A stretch of 64,000 nucleotides of DNA, from assembly GCA_020849535.1 (NCBI GenBank), contig JADLGB010000143.1, positions 1 to 64,000 of the forward strand. Direction: 5' to 3'. This document shows, piece by piece, positions 18,955 through 28,000 of the stretch. A program made the translations under genes and the position numbers. The stretch is from Candidatus Hydrogenedentota bacterium (GTDB taxonomy: Bacteria > Hydrogenedentota > Hydrogenedentia > Hydrogenedentales > SLHB01). How positions within the stretch are numbered: the first letter of the stretch is position 1; each line of letters opens with the position of its first letter. The notes under the pieces are model-generated. The model worked only from the letters and a program-made list of their open reading frames with translations. It was not told the origin of the DNA and did not search any database.

Positions 18955-19491
18955 TTAGCTGTGACGAGTAGGCGGCAGCGGCCCGATTCGAATCAGTCGT
19001 TCTTCCTCGTGCTCCTTACTACGGAAAAGGTGTTGTCCAAAGTGGCTGCTTACGTGAAAAGGCGAGTGGTGACGCGAAGCGAAGCGGCGAAAGAGGACCA
19101 GAGACGCGAGGTTGGACGGGGCGACTGTCGCTTCAATGTAATCAAGGTGTGAAAGGGCCTCACGGTTGAGAAGCGACTCGAGCATCAACTGACCAACTCC
19201 CTTTCCCCGGAAGTCCGTATGCACGGCGATCTGCCAAACAAATAGCGTGTCCTTGTGTTCGGGAATGACGTATGCCCCCAGAAACGCCGCCATGCGCTTT
19301 TGATTCAGCGCAACCGCACACGTGGTTCGAAAATGCGTGGAAAGCAGGAGATAGGTGTAGCAACTGTTGATCTCAAGCGGGGGGCATTGGGCAATTAATT
19401 CATGAATATCCGCTGCATCTTCTACGCTCGGGGGACGTATGACTAGCGCGTTCCCGTCTTGAGTTTTGCGTGTGGTCTGTTGAATAGACAT
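18955..19491 (-). CDS. ectA: L-2,4-diaminobutyrate acetyltransferase EctA
   Basis: A GNAT acetyltransferase (178 aa) that acetylates diaminobutyrate. It shows FVWQIAVHTDFRGKGVGQLML (acetyl-CoA binding) and YIEATVAPSN. The ATG at 19491 is chosen because a longer in-frame ATG at 19560 would start within the -35 element of the promoter; the inferred transcript starts near 19525. There is no clear Shine-Dalgarno before the ATG, only an A/T-rich leader of about 30 nt. It is the first structural gene of the ectABCD-ehuBCDA run. Confidence 0.93.
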   Translation of the reverse strand: MSIQQTTRKTQDGNALVIRPPSVEDAADIHELIAQCPPLEINSCYTYLLLSTHFRTTCAVALNQKRMAAFLGAYVIPEHKDTLFVWQIAVHTDFRGKGVGQLMLESLLNREALSHLDYIEATVAPSNLASLVLFRRFASRHHSPFHVSSHFGQHLFRSKEHEEERLIRIGPLPPTRHS

Positions 19492-19531
19492 AGTAAAATT
19501 ATTTTGTGTCAAAATAGTTTGTGTACGAATG

Positions 19532-19560
19532 ATTATAGAAGAAACGTCCCTTGAATGCAA
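19532..19560 (-). promoter_or_regulatory. Sigma70-type promoter of the ect operon
   Basis: On the minus strand TTGCAT (19560-19555) and TATAAT (19537-19532) are separated by exactly 17 nt. Transcription would start near 19525, about 35 nt before the ectA ATG. Five of six bases of the -35 and all six of the -10 fit the housekeeping consensus (TTGACA/TATAAT: TTGCAT has four matches). No overlapping gene explains the sequence. Confidence 0.7.
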
Positions 19561-19578
19561 GTAGATGTGCTAATCTAC
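19561..19578. promoter_or_regulatory. Palindromic operator candidate for EctR
   Basis: GTAGAT (19561-19566) and ATCTAC (19573-19578) form a perfect inverted repeat around a 6-nt spacer, directly against the -35 element of the ect promoter. The size and dyad symmetry suit a MarR dimer, and the regulator gene lies immediately upstream. A single half-site (atctac, 20147-20152) also occurs just before ectR, which could allow autoregulation. Confidence 0.55.
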
Positions 19579-19601
19579 GTAATTTGCTGATATGCTTTGA
19601 G

Positions 19602-20132
19602 TTAGGATGATTGGTCTACAGAAGGATTCACTAGTCCAACATCAAGGATAGGCGCTGCATCGATCTGTTGGGCTTCCATCATGTCCACGATCCGCTCTAC
19701 AGACTGGACAATTTGCAGTTGATCGGCACGGGATAGCTTGGCCAGTTTTTCGACCAGCGCATCCTGCAGAGGAGACGGCGCTGAACGTCCCACATGAACG
19801 CCGGTTTCCGTCGCTTCCAGGTAGACCAAGCGCCTATCTTTGGTGCTGCGTTGTCGACGGACCAGTCCTTTGGCTTCTAAACGGTCAAGAATGCCGACGA
19901 TAGTACTGCTGCTAAGTTGTACGCGACGCGCGATTTCAGAGGGTGCCACGGGTCCATCTTCAATAATACATAGGAGCGTGAGAAGCTGTGGAGTCGTGAT
20001 TTTGTAATGTACCGACAGTTTCCGGGAATGAATGTCAACTGCACGGATAATGCGCCTGAGGGCACGCAAAAGACGGATCTCGATCTGCTGACCTTGCTCA
20101 GGCTTCCCTGTGATAGAAAGTTCCGGATTCAT
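19602..20132 (-). CDS. ectR: MarR-family regulator of ectoine genes (EctR-like)
   Basis: A 176-aa winged-helix regulator. The DNA-binding core is ITTPQLLTLLCIIEDGPVAPSEIARRVQLSSSTIVGILDRLEAKGLVRRQRSTKDRR (given here in part by its ends ITTPQLL and STKDRR, about residues 47-104), with dimerisation helices on both sides. EctR1 of methylotrophs and other bacteria is a MarR repressor of ectABC, usually adjacent, as here. I prefer the ATG at 20132 over an in-frame GTG at 20144; neither has a good ribosome site. It points the same way as ectA with 110 bp between them, which hold the promoter and operator. Confidence 0.8.
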   Translation of the reverse strand: MNPELSITGKPEQGQQIEIRLLRALRRIIRAVDIHSRKLSVHYKITTPQLLTLLCIIEDGPVAPSEIARRVQLSSSTIVGILDRLEAKGLVRRQRSTKDRRLVYLEATETGVHVGRSAPSPLQDALVEKLAKLSRADQLQIVQSVERIVDMMEAQQIDAAPILDVGLVNPSVDQSS

Positions 20133-20800
20133 AAATTTATACACTTATCTACTATTACTTCTATTGTAAATATGGCTGCGAATTTCATCCAATAATCCTC
20201 ACGGCAGTGTAGCATCATCTCATGTGAATCTCCCAGTACAAGTCAGGATTGCTTCTTGTCGGGTAAATGGCATAACTCACATGTAACCACAACATATAGA
20301 ATCAACGGTTTTAGAGATAATCCACAAGTTATCCACAACCCTGAGATGATCTCTTTACGTCGATTTCCTTATACCTCGAAAGACTCTCAATCGGGGTTGT
20401 CTGTGTGAAATTATGTCGTAAGATGTTATTAAATAAGTAATTAGGAATATTGTTCAGACGTGAATTGGTAGGTGTTCAGAGTGGTCAGGTCAGGTGACAG
20501 ATCGGAATTCCACTGCCTTTTCCTGGATATCCCCAAGGTTTTCCACATGGCGCTGGTGAAGTCGTCGAGATGTCCTCCCCCACATGTTGCGCCGCGTGAG
20601 AGGGTTTAGAGAATTTGGCATCGATTCGGGCTCTGTGCGAAGGGTCCCGTGGATAACCGCGACAAAACTACAGACTACCTACCGGGGAGTGTGGTATTTG
20701 GCCGCTTTTACGTGCGGGTGGAAAATACTCGTAAAGCTGGCCGCATTCGTAGAGAGTCAGTACCACGGTCAGTTCCGCCAGGGCGCTACGTGAATGTGGA
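20133..20800. other. Gene-free region with DnaA boxes, downstream side of dnaN
   Basis: No credible gene in 668 bp. DnaA-box-like 9-mers: TTATCCACA perfect at 20329-20337, TAATCCACA at 20318-20326 in the same orientation 11 bp away, TTTTCCACA at 20539-20547, and the reverse form CGTGGATAA at 20648-20656. The stretch 20400-20460 is A/T-rich. Together with 21908-22704 it brackets dnaN and is a candidate part of the replication origin; the ectR promoter must also lie here. Confidence 0.6.
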
Positions 20801-21907
20801 CTAGATCCGGATGGGCATGATGACGTTCAGGTAATTATCCTGCGGACCGTCCTTGTAAGGCTTTACAAGACCCGGGCTCATGGCATCCTTGAGAACGATG
20901 CAGAGTTTCTCGGTATCGATGCGGCGGAGAACCTCCAGAAGGAAGTCTGGATTGAAGGCTATCTCAACCGGGGCGCCTTGATACTCCAAGGGCATCTCTT
21001 CTTCATATTCGCCGACTTCCGGTGTGACAACGTGCAGGGTAATTACCCCTTCCGTCAGCGCGAAGCGCACGGAATTGAATTTGTCGTTGGTCATCGTGCG
21101 TGTGCGGCGAACAGCCTCTGTAAACAATGAGGTGTTGAGTAGGGCTTCTTTGTCGTGCTTCTTGGGAATAACCATGTCGTAATTAGGGAAATTGCCCTCG
21201 ATAAGCGCCGTTACAAGGCGAATAGAATCGAAGGCGAAAGCCGCTTGGGTCTCGTCCAAATAGACGCTGACGTCCCCATCTTCCCCAAGAAGACGTTCAA
21301 GCTCCCCAATCATCTTTCCGGGAATGATGACTTTAAGATTGATGCCATCTGGGATCCCCTCGGACTCCGCATACAAACTCATGCGCCGGCCATCGGTTGC
21401 TACGACAGTCAAGCGGCCACTGTCGAGTTCACAGAGCAACCCTGTGAGGTTGTAGCGGGCCTGATCTGAGCAGATCGCGAAACTCGTCTTCTGAAACATG
21501 CGCTTCAACAAACGTTGTGGAAGCACTAAAGGTTCAATCGTGTCAAAAGACCGTACAGGGGGAAACTCTTCCGCGGACATACTGAAGAGCTTCGTCTGAA
21601 TCTTCCCGCTCTCGAGACTGATGACGTTGTTCCCACCCACAGAAATGGATAGGTCCCCTTCCGGAAGCTCGGACAGAATCGAGGACAAACGCTGCGATGA
21701 AACCGTTAAAGAACCCTGCTCCTCGACCGTGCAATCTACCTTGCATTCGATACTAACCTTGAGATCGGTCGCGGTCAGTTTAACGGAACTCTCCCCCGTC
21801 TCCATCAGAATGTGCGACAGAATAGGCAATGCGGACTTGGGAGAGACTACGGTCTTGACCTTGTTCACCGCATCCAATAAGTCCTGACGAGGAATCGAGA
21901 TTTTCAT
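20801..21907 (-). CDS. dnaN: DNA polymerase III sliding clamp (beta subunit)
   Basis: The clamp that tethers the replicative polymerase to DNA. The 368-aa sequence has the expected three-domain pattern with MKISIPRQDLLDAVNKV, FAICSDQARYNLTGLLCEL, VVATDGRRMSLY, the core GNFPNYDMVIP and the C-terminal hydrophobic-pocket end YLNVIMPIRI. Length matches the family. GGAG lies 8 nt before the ATG. In many bacteria dnaN follows dnaA at oriC; here dnaA is absent, while gene-free DNA with DnaA boxes lies on both sides. Confidence 0.97.
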   Translation of the reverse strand: MKISIPRQDLLDAVNKVKTVVSPKSALPILSHILMETGESSVKLTATDLKVSIECKVDCTVEEQGSLTVSSQRLSSILSELPEGDLSISVGGNNVISLESGKIQTKLFSMSAEEFPPVRSFDTIEPLVLPQRLLKRMFQKTSFAICSDQARYNLTGLLCELDSGRLTVVATDGRRMSLYAESEGIPDGINLKVIIPGKMIGELERLLGEDGDVSVYLDETQAAFAFDSIRLVTALIEGNFPNYDMVIPKKHDKEALLNTSLFTEAVRRTRTMTNDKFNSVRFALTEGVITLHVVTPEVGEYEEEMPLEYQGAPVEIAFNPDFLLEVLRRIDTEKLCIVLKDAMSPGLVKPYKDGPQDNYLNVIMPIRI

Positions 21908-22704
21908 CGAGGTCTCTCCACATCTACGTTTCGGAATGTTTTTTTGGTCTTAGGAATATATTCTCTATTGAGATCTAGAAGTAATCTTAATAGACTCTGT
22001 TGATATCGTTGATAACAATGTAAGTAATTACTTGTGAGTAGTTTAGCGTGTTGATAACTCTCGGGATATCCTGCTCATCCCATCCACGATTTCACATTCA
22101 GAGGTGTATTTCCTCGGAACAGTCCCGTTATGTGTCAAATACTGTGGATAACCTTCACGGGTTATCCAAATCTAAAGCGTAAGTTATGCACATTATCATA
22201 GACATCATACGTAACACGGTCTATTTGGACTTATCCACAGACGTTATCGTTTGCCAGACTATGGGTTGTGGCGAGTCCAGGCTCGACTTCGCACAGATTG
22301 TGGATAACGTGCCGACAATGGAGTTTAGGCCTGGAGTCGTCTTTTTACGGAAGTTGTAACTTCAAATTTCACAAGCACATACAAGCTTACGGAATCACGA
22401 AGGTCATGCCACGCTAGATGGTCTAAAACCAGTGTATCTAGACACTTATAGTAGATTGTGCGTGCGCTGGCGTGATCCCCTCGACCAGTATTTGGAATGA
22501 GTTATCCACACCTTATTCACCGCTATTCAGAAGGTGTATTTACCCCGGCGACATGCTACCAAAGGGTTTTGGGAAAAGCAAGCATAGTAACCAGTATCGA
22601 GATCTTGGAAAAAGCCAGTAGACTGCGTCCTTCCAATCACGAATACCATACCAGAGAGCACAAGCTAAATAATTGATATATGGTCATTTATAAATGAGAA
22701 CGGA
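21908..22704. other. Candidate replication origin (oriC), upstream of dnaN
   Basis: A 797-bp gene-free, A/T-rich stretch. Perfect DnaA boxes (TTATCCACA or its complement) lie at 22143-22151 (reverse), 22231-22239, 22299-22307 (reverse) and 22502-22510. One-mismatch boxes are at 22162-22170 (TTATCCAAA) and 22049-22057 (TGTTGATAA). A/T-rich segments near 21940-22020 and 22650-22700 could serve for unwinding. The dnaN promoter must also be here. Box density and position beside dnaN support an origin role. Confidence 0.7.
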
Positions 22705-24687
22705 CTACGTTCGAATGACACGCAAGAATTCCTCTGGAGCAACGATACCCTGCTTCACTTTGATTCGACAGCGATCGGCCATCGTCTTGAGCTTAGACGC
22801 CTTGACGATTTTTTCCGTAGGTTCGTCCGCGGCAATCATGCGGCGCAACTCGGGAGTGATCTCAAGAATCTCGAAAATCCCTGAGCGACCCTTATTGCCG
22901 GTGTGGTAGCAACTGTCACATCCTTTGCCGCGGTAAAGCTTCTTGGTGGTTTCCGGAAGCCTCAATGATTTCAACAGTGGTTTGGTGGGTGTAAACGGGG
23001 TACGGCAATCGGGGCAAATCTTGCGGACCAGACGTTGCGCCACCACGCAGGTCAGGGCACTGGAGATCAGGTACGACGGCACCTGCATGTTGCGGAGGGT
23101 GGTTAGTGCTTCCGGGGCATCGTTGGTGTGCAAGGTGCTAAACACCAGGTGACCTGTCATCGCGGCGCGAATGGCAATCCGGGCGGTATCGCTATCGCGG
23201 ATCTCGCCCACCAGCAAGACATCGATATCCTGACGCAGGGCCGCGCGAAGCGTATTGGCGAAGGTAACTTCAATGTCGGTATCGATCTGGACTTGGTTGA
23301 TCCCGGACATCTGGTATTCCACCGGGTCCTCCAAAGTGACGATGCTCTCGGTCAGTACATTCTTCCGGTTCAGTGCGGCGTATAGCGTCGTGGTCTTTCC
23401 GCTTCCCGTTGGTCCCGTAACCAGGATCATTCCATAGGGCTGGGCAATCATCCGGGTGACGGTTTCTTCATCCTCGGGTTCCAGTCCCAGATCTTTGATG
23501 CCTGAAAGCACGGAGGACTGATCGAGGAGCCGTAACACAACGCGCTCGCCCAGATAGGTAGGCAGGGTCGCGACGCGGATGTCGAACTCGCGGTCTTTGG
23601 TTTCAATACTGATGTGACCATCCTGAGGCCGGCGGACTTCGGTAATATCCAGGTCGGACATGATCTTGATGCGGGACACGACGGCATTTTCGATCTCGGG
23701 GGCGATACTCATCACATCGTGCAGGACGCCGTCGATGCGATACCGCACGCGCATTTCCGGTTCCTGGGGATCGAGGTGAATGTCCGTGGCGCCGGAATTC
23801 ACCGCGCCTTCAATAATCGTCGAGACCATTTTGATTACGGGAGCGCCTTCGGCTTGCTTGGCAATTTCGTCGAAGCGACGGGTGTCTTTGGTTGGTTCCG
23901 CGGTAGCCACTGTACTCGTCCCCTCCTCTTTTTTGGTCCCCTTGACTTCTTTCTTCGGTGGAGTGCTTGCTTTCACAGGAGTCTCGGTCTGGGTTTTGGA
24001 CAGGGCCTTGGCGGGTGGCGGCTCCATCTTGGTGCGCGCAACCGTTGCCTTGGCCGGTGAACCGTAGCGAACCCGAATCTCACTCTTGAAATCGTCGCAA
24101 CTGGTGAGAATCGCGTGGATTCTCTTCCCGAGGATCACACCCAGATCGCCCAGGCTGTCCCTGTTCTGCGGTTTGGCGACGAGCACCGTGAGGCGGTCGC
24201 CTTCCAAAGATACCGGGATCAACTGGAACTTGCGTGCAATGCTCTCTGGAACCGCTTCGAGTGCTTCGCGCTTGCTCGCGGTCTTATCCAAATCGCTGTA
24301 TTCCATTCCGTACTGTTTGGCGAGCGCCATCGAAATGGTCTGCCGCGTGATCGCACCGCTATCCAGAAGAATCTCTCCCAGAAGGCGGCCCGTGCGATCC
24401 TGCTCTTTCAGCGCCTGCTGGAGCTGCTGCTCCGTGATGGCTTTGAGCCCGACGAGCGTTGTTCCCAACGACTGATGCTCGTCCCGAACCGACTTCGGAT
24501 GAAACTCGTGGCGCAACGTTTGATCGAGCGTGTCGTAGGAGATTTTTCCGATCTGCAAGAGGGACCGGTACCAGGGCACGCCGGACGTCTTCTCGCGTTC
24601 CCTGGCCTTGTCCAGGTCTTCGCGCGTAATGATGTCATCCTTGACGAGCGCATCGCCTAACTTTGCCTGTTTCTGCTCTTCCGCCAT
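22705..24687 (-). CDS. PilB/GspE-family assembly ATPase
   Basis: Cytoplasmic hexameric ATPase that drives type IV pilus extension or type II secretion. The 660-aa protein has an N-terminal MshEN-like region with repeated KLGDALV..., LGEILLDSGAIT segments, a Lys/Pro/Thr-rich linker (about 210-265), then the motor: Walker A GPTGSGKTTTLYA near 425, Walker B LLVGEIRD near 491, His box and a zinc tetracysteine motif (CPDC about 558, CDSC about 590). The ATG at 24687 has GGGAGG 9 nt upstream; an in-frame extension to 24792 is unsupported. No other pilus or secretion gene adjoins it, except a GspF-N-like small protein at 3.4 kb. Confidence 0.88.
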   Translation of the reverse strand: MAEEQKQAKLGDALVKDDIITREDLDKAREREKTSGVPWYRSLLQIGKISYDTLDQTLRHEFHPKSVRDEHQSLGTTLVGLKAITEQQLQQALKEQDRTGRLLGEILLDSGAITRQTISMALAKQYGMEYSDLDKTASKREALEAVPESIARKFQLIPVSLEGDRLTVLVAKPQNRDSLGDLGVILGKRIHAILTSCDDFKSEIRVRYGSPAKATVARTKMEPPPAKALSKTQTETPVKASTPPKKEVKGTKKEEGTSTVATAEPTKDTRRFDEIAKQAEGAPVIKMVSTIIEGAVNSGATDIHLDPQEPEMRVRYRIDGVLHDVMSIAPEIENAVVSRIKIMSDLDITEVRRPQDGHISIETKDREFDIRVATLPTYLGERVVLRLLDQSSVLSGIKDLGLEPEDEETVTRMIAQPYGMILVTGPTGSGKTTTLYAALNRKNVLTESIVTLEDPVEYQMSGINQVQIDTDIEVTFANTLRAALRQDIDVLLVGEIRDSDTARIAIRAAMTGHLVFSTLHTNDAPEALTTLRNMQVPSYLISSALTCVVAQRLVRKICPDCRTPFTPTKPLLKSLRLPETTKKLYRGKGCDSCYHTGNKGRSGIFEILEITPELRRMIAADEPTEKIVKASKLKTMADRCRIKVKQGIVAPEEFLRVIRT

Positions 24688-25033
24688 AGAACCCATCCTC
24701 CCGGGAAGTTTGCGAACACCCCACCCGCGCGGGTCCGCAAGAGTGGTCTCATTATAGGAGGGCGGAGGCCAATCGTAAAGCACTTTTCGCACCTGGACGG
24801 AAAATGCGGGGAAAGCCTTCCACGCAACCGGAACTTCGGGAAGAGAAACCTGCTTATCACTACCCTCACCCCGCCATGCTCGCGAACGCGGGCATCCATT
24901 CCATTCCCGGTGTCCCCGTGGCCAGATAACAGGAAGAGCAATTCAAACCACGGGGTCACGGGGAACACGGGGAAGGATGAAGAAGTGTGAGAATCAAGAG
25001 TGGAAGCCGGGCGCTGCCGGGAAACGGGCAAGA
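24688..25033. other. Intergenic region with short direct repeats
   Basis: 346 bp with no gene. It holds the presumed promoter of the PilB/GspE gene and, at 24953-24975, short repeats of the type cacggggtcacggggaacacgggg, with a partial inverted copy near 24909-24923 (ggtgtccccgtgg). I see no terminator with a T-tract. Confidence 0.5.
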
Positions 25034-28000
25034 CTAAAGCTCGAAGCCGAGCGTGGTTTCCTGACCAGGACTCAACGTGACGGTTTCCGCAATGATGCGT
25101 GTATCGGCCGGCTGGCCCTTGCGGGATTCATCACACGATGCTGTCACGATGTACGTGCCGGGAGGAATACCCCGGATAAGGTATTCGCCGTTACTCATAT
25201 GTATCGTTGCAGCGATGACCAGCTGGGGAGAGTCGAGCCGCCAAGGTTGCCACGAGGACGCGAAATTGGTTGGATCGGGTATGCCAACCGTGACGCGGAC
25301 ATCGCCGGCCGCTGACGGCGCAACGACGTGACCGCGCAACGTACACGCCCCGCTCAACTCGAAATCTTGTGTGTATTCGACACCCGGCTTCACCTCCAGC
25401 ACGACGGTTTCCAGGCGCATCCAGCGAAATCGTTGGTCCTCCGTAGACTGCTGGGCAACAATGATCAGCGCATAGGATTCTGGTTCAAGATTCTCAATAC
25501 GGAATGTGCCGTCTTCGGACACCGTATACTGATGGGAGTTTTCGGGAGCGTCCAAGGGTCTGCAATAGAGACTTCGCGCCGCCGGCGACAGTGGGGAGCC
25601 ATCCACATAGACAGTGCCCTGGATGGCCGCGGTCACTTCTTCCGGGGGCCGGAGCATGAGCCGAAGCCCGGCGATATCGGCGCCCGGTTCTACTTTCAAC
25701 GTGTGGACATCCTGTGCCGGGTACCCTTCCGCTTGTGCCCGCAGCGTAACGGTACCGGGGAAGACCCCTGCGAGCCGGAATCCCCCGGGTCCCCGTCCAG
25801 CCTGGAACCGGTTTGACGGCCCATAGTCGTCGCCGTTCTCGCCCACCACGCGCGCGACTTCGACTTTGGCGTCCGCGACAGCCAGGGAAGTGTCCTTGGC
25901 GAAAACCGTGCCGGCCAGCGTTCCACACTCGGCCGCGGTGGGGACGACTACACGGAGTCCCTGGAGGCTCTCGGTACCTTCGACCGTAACGGTTGGGTTC
26001 ATTGTGCGTCCATCGAACGGAATGTCGAGGTTCGGGCTGAAGAATCCCGAAGCCTCAAACTGGTACTCGCCCGGCGGCACGCCGGTCGAAATGGTGAACC
26101 GTCCGTCAGATCCAGAGAACCCACCAACACGATTCTTGTACCTATTGCGGTCTGCCGGGCTCATTCCCAGCCCCACGAAGGGCAATGGTTCTCCGCGCAG
26201 TGTTACGACGATTCCGGAGACCGTAGCGGCGGGTTGGAGCGTGAAGTGCTTATCCTCCATGTCAGCAGTCACGTGGAAGGGTCCCGACTCGAACTGGGCG
26301 TAACCCAATGCGCTGATGCGGATTGTGTAGGTCCACTCAGTGGATGGAGAGAACCCGCGTAGCGTGTAGTACCCGTCTTGATCGGTGAACGCGGCACTTG
26401 TTTGAAGAGGAAGTCCCTGGCCAGACTGCTCGCCGCCTTCCTGGCTGCGCTGTGAATTGACCGCAAACAGGCTGGCCCCCTCGATGGGGATTCCATCGCT
26501 ACCGGTGACCTGACCGGATACCGAGACTCCTCCCTGAAAAGTGAAATCGATGCCCGTTCGATGATCTTCGGGTCCCACTTCGACCTCTCGAGCAGGACCT
26601 GGCAAACCTTGGTCCATATAGTGAAAGTGACGGACCACGTTCTCGGGAGGAATACATTTCACGCTGTATTTGCCCGCGGACAGGGACTGCAGATGATACG
26701 TTCCATCCGGCCCGGTGACCGCCTCGCGTACGGAATCGCTTGTTCGCGTGTGATTGATGCGGACATGCACGCCCGCAATCGGTTCATCGGTCTCCTCCAC
26801 GTACACCCTCCCGGAAATGCTGGCGCCTGGGGATACGAGTAGTTCGACATCGTCGATGGAGCCGGTCTTGCGCAAATCGAGCTTGTGCGCCTCGATGGAC
26901 ACGAGGCCGGTCTCCGTATCGGTCAGACTGATCACATACAGCTTTGCGGCGAGGCCATCAAACCGGAAAGACCCATTCTGGTCTGTCACGGCGACATTTC
27001 TGGGATCCAGATCGGAAACCGTTTGCAGGGTGACTTGCTTGCCGGTGACTGGTTGGCCCGTCTCCTTGAGGCGAGCTACCCCCGAGACACGATGGGCCGT
27101 TTCGAGGACAATATCGTTACTTGAAGATTCCGCGGGTACGTCGTGAATCATCGTGGGCGCGTAGCCTTTGGCATATGCGACCAGCGAACTCTTCCCCTCC
27201 GGAGTCAGGATGTTGTGAATGGCGAACCGCCCATCGTTATCCGTGCGCACATTCTGGCTGAGGCCTACAGCGAGAAATGGGTTGCCTGCGGTTGCCACCA
27301 CCGCGCCCTCGACAGGCGCCCCATCCGCATCAAGCACCCGGCCGGTCATGGGCGGCGCCGCACTTGGCCGAATAGAGAGATTCCTGCGGCAGCGCAGTCC
27401 CGCACTCGGGCCGGGCTGGCTGCCATCGGGGAACACAGGAGCCGACCCGAACTGTGCCAATCGATCCGCCAAGTCAGAGAAAAGGTACAGTGCAACATGC
27501 CCGCTGGCGGCGCCCGCCGCTGACACGGCGGTCAGTTGATAGAGCCGCGAGATAGGCAGATCGGTGATTTCGTACGCTCCGCGGGCATTGGCGACGGTCT
27601 CGGCATAGCCATGTTTCCACCAGCTATCCCTGCAGAACAACGTGATGCGCGCCCCCGCCACCGGCTTTCCATTGGGATCGGTGATGGTTCCGTAGACGGC
27701 CCCAGGTCCCTTCTCGATCGGTTCATAAAGGTAGAGGAACTCGGCGGGTACACCCTGCGTGAGTGGAGGCAATGCACCCGGCGCAGCCGAGTCTGAAGAT
27801 ACCGCTTGCGGTATTGCGGGATCGGATCGCGGGGATGTTTCCCTCGCCGTAATGACCGGTTCGGGCATGGCTGCCTGTTCCGCGATTACGGTGTTGTCCG
27901 ACGCGTCTTCTCGATTCACGAGGAGCACTGTGGATACGACCGTGACGAGAGGAATCGCCGCGGCGGTCAAGACCCTTGTGAGAAGGTGTTGGGTTAGCCA

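Noticed and set aside
20584-20793. 69-residue frame in the DnaA-box region
   Set aside because: No ribosome site or similarity; the region is better explained as origin DNA.
20133-22704. dnaA gene near the origin
   Set aside because: Looked for on both strands around dnaN; no AAA+ or domain-IV motif is present anywhere in the window.
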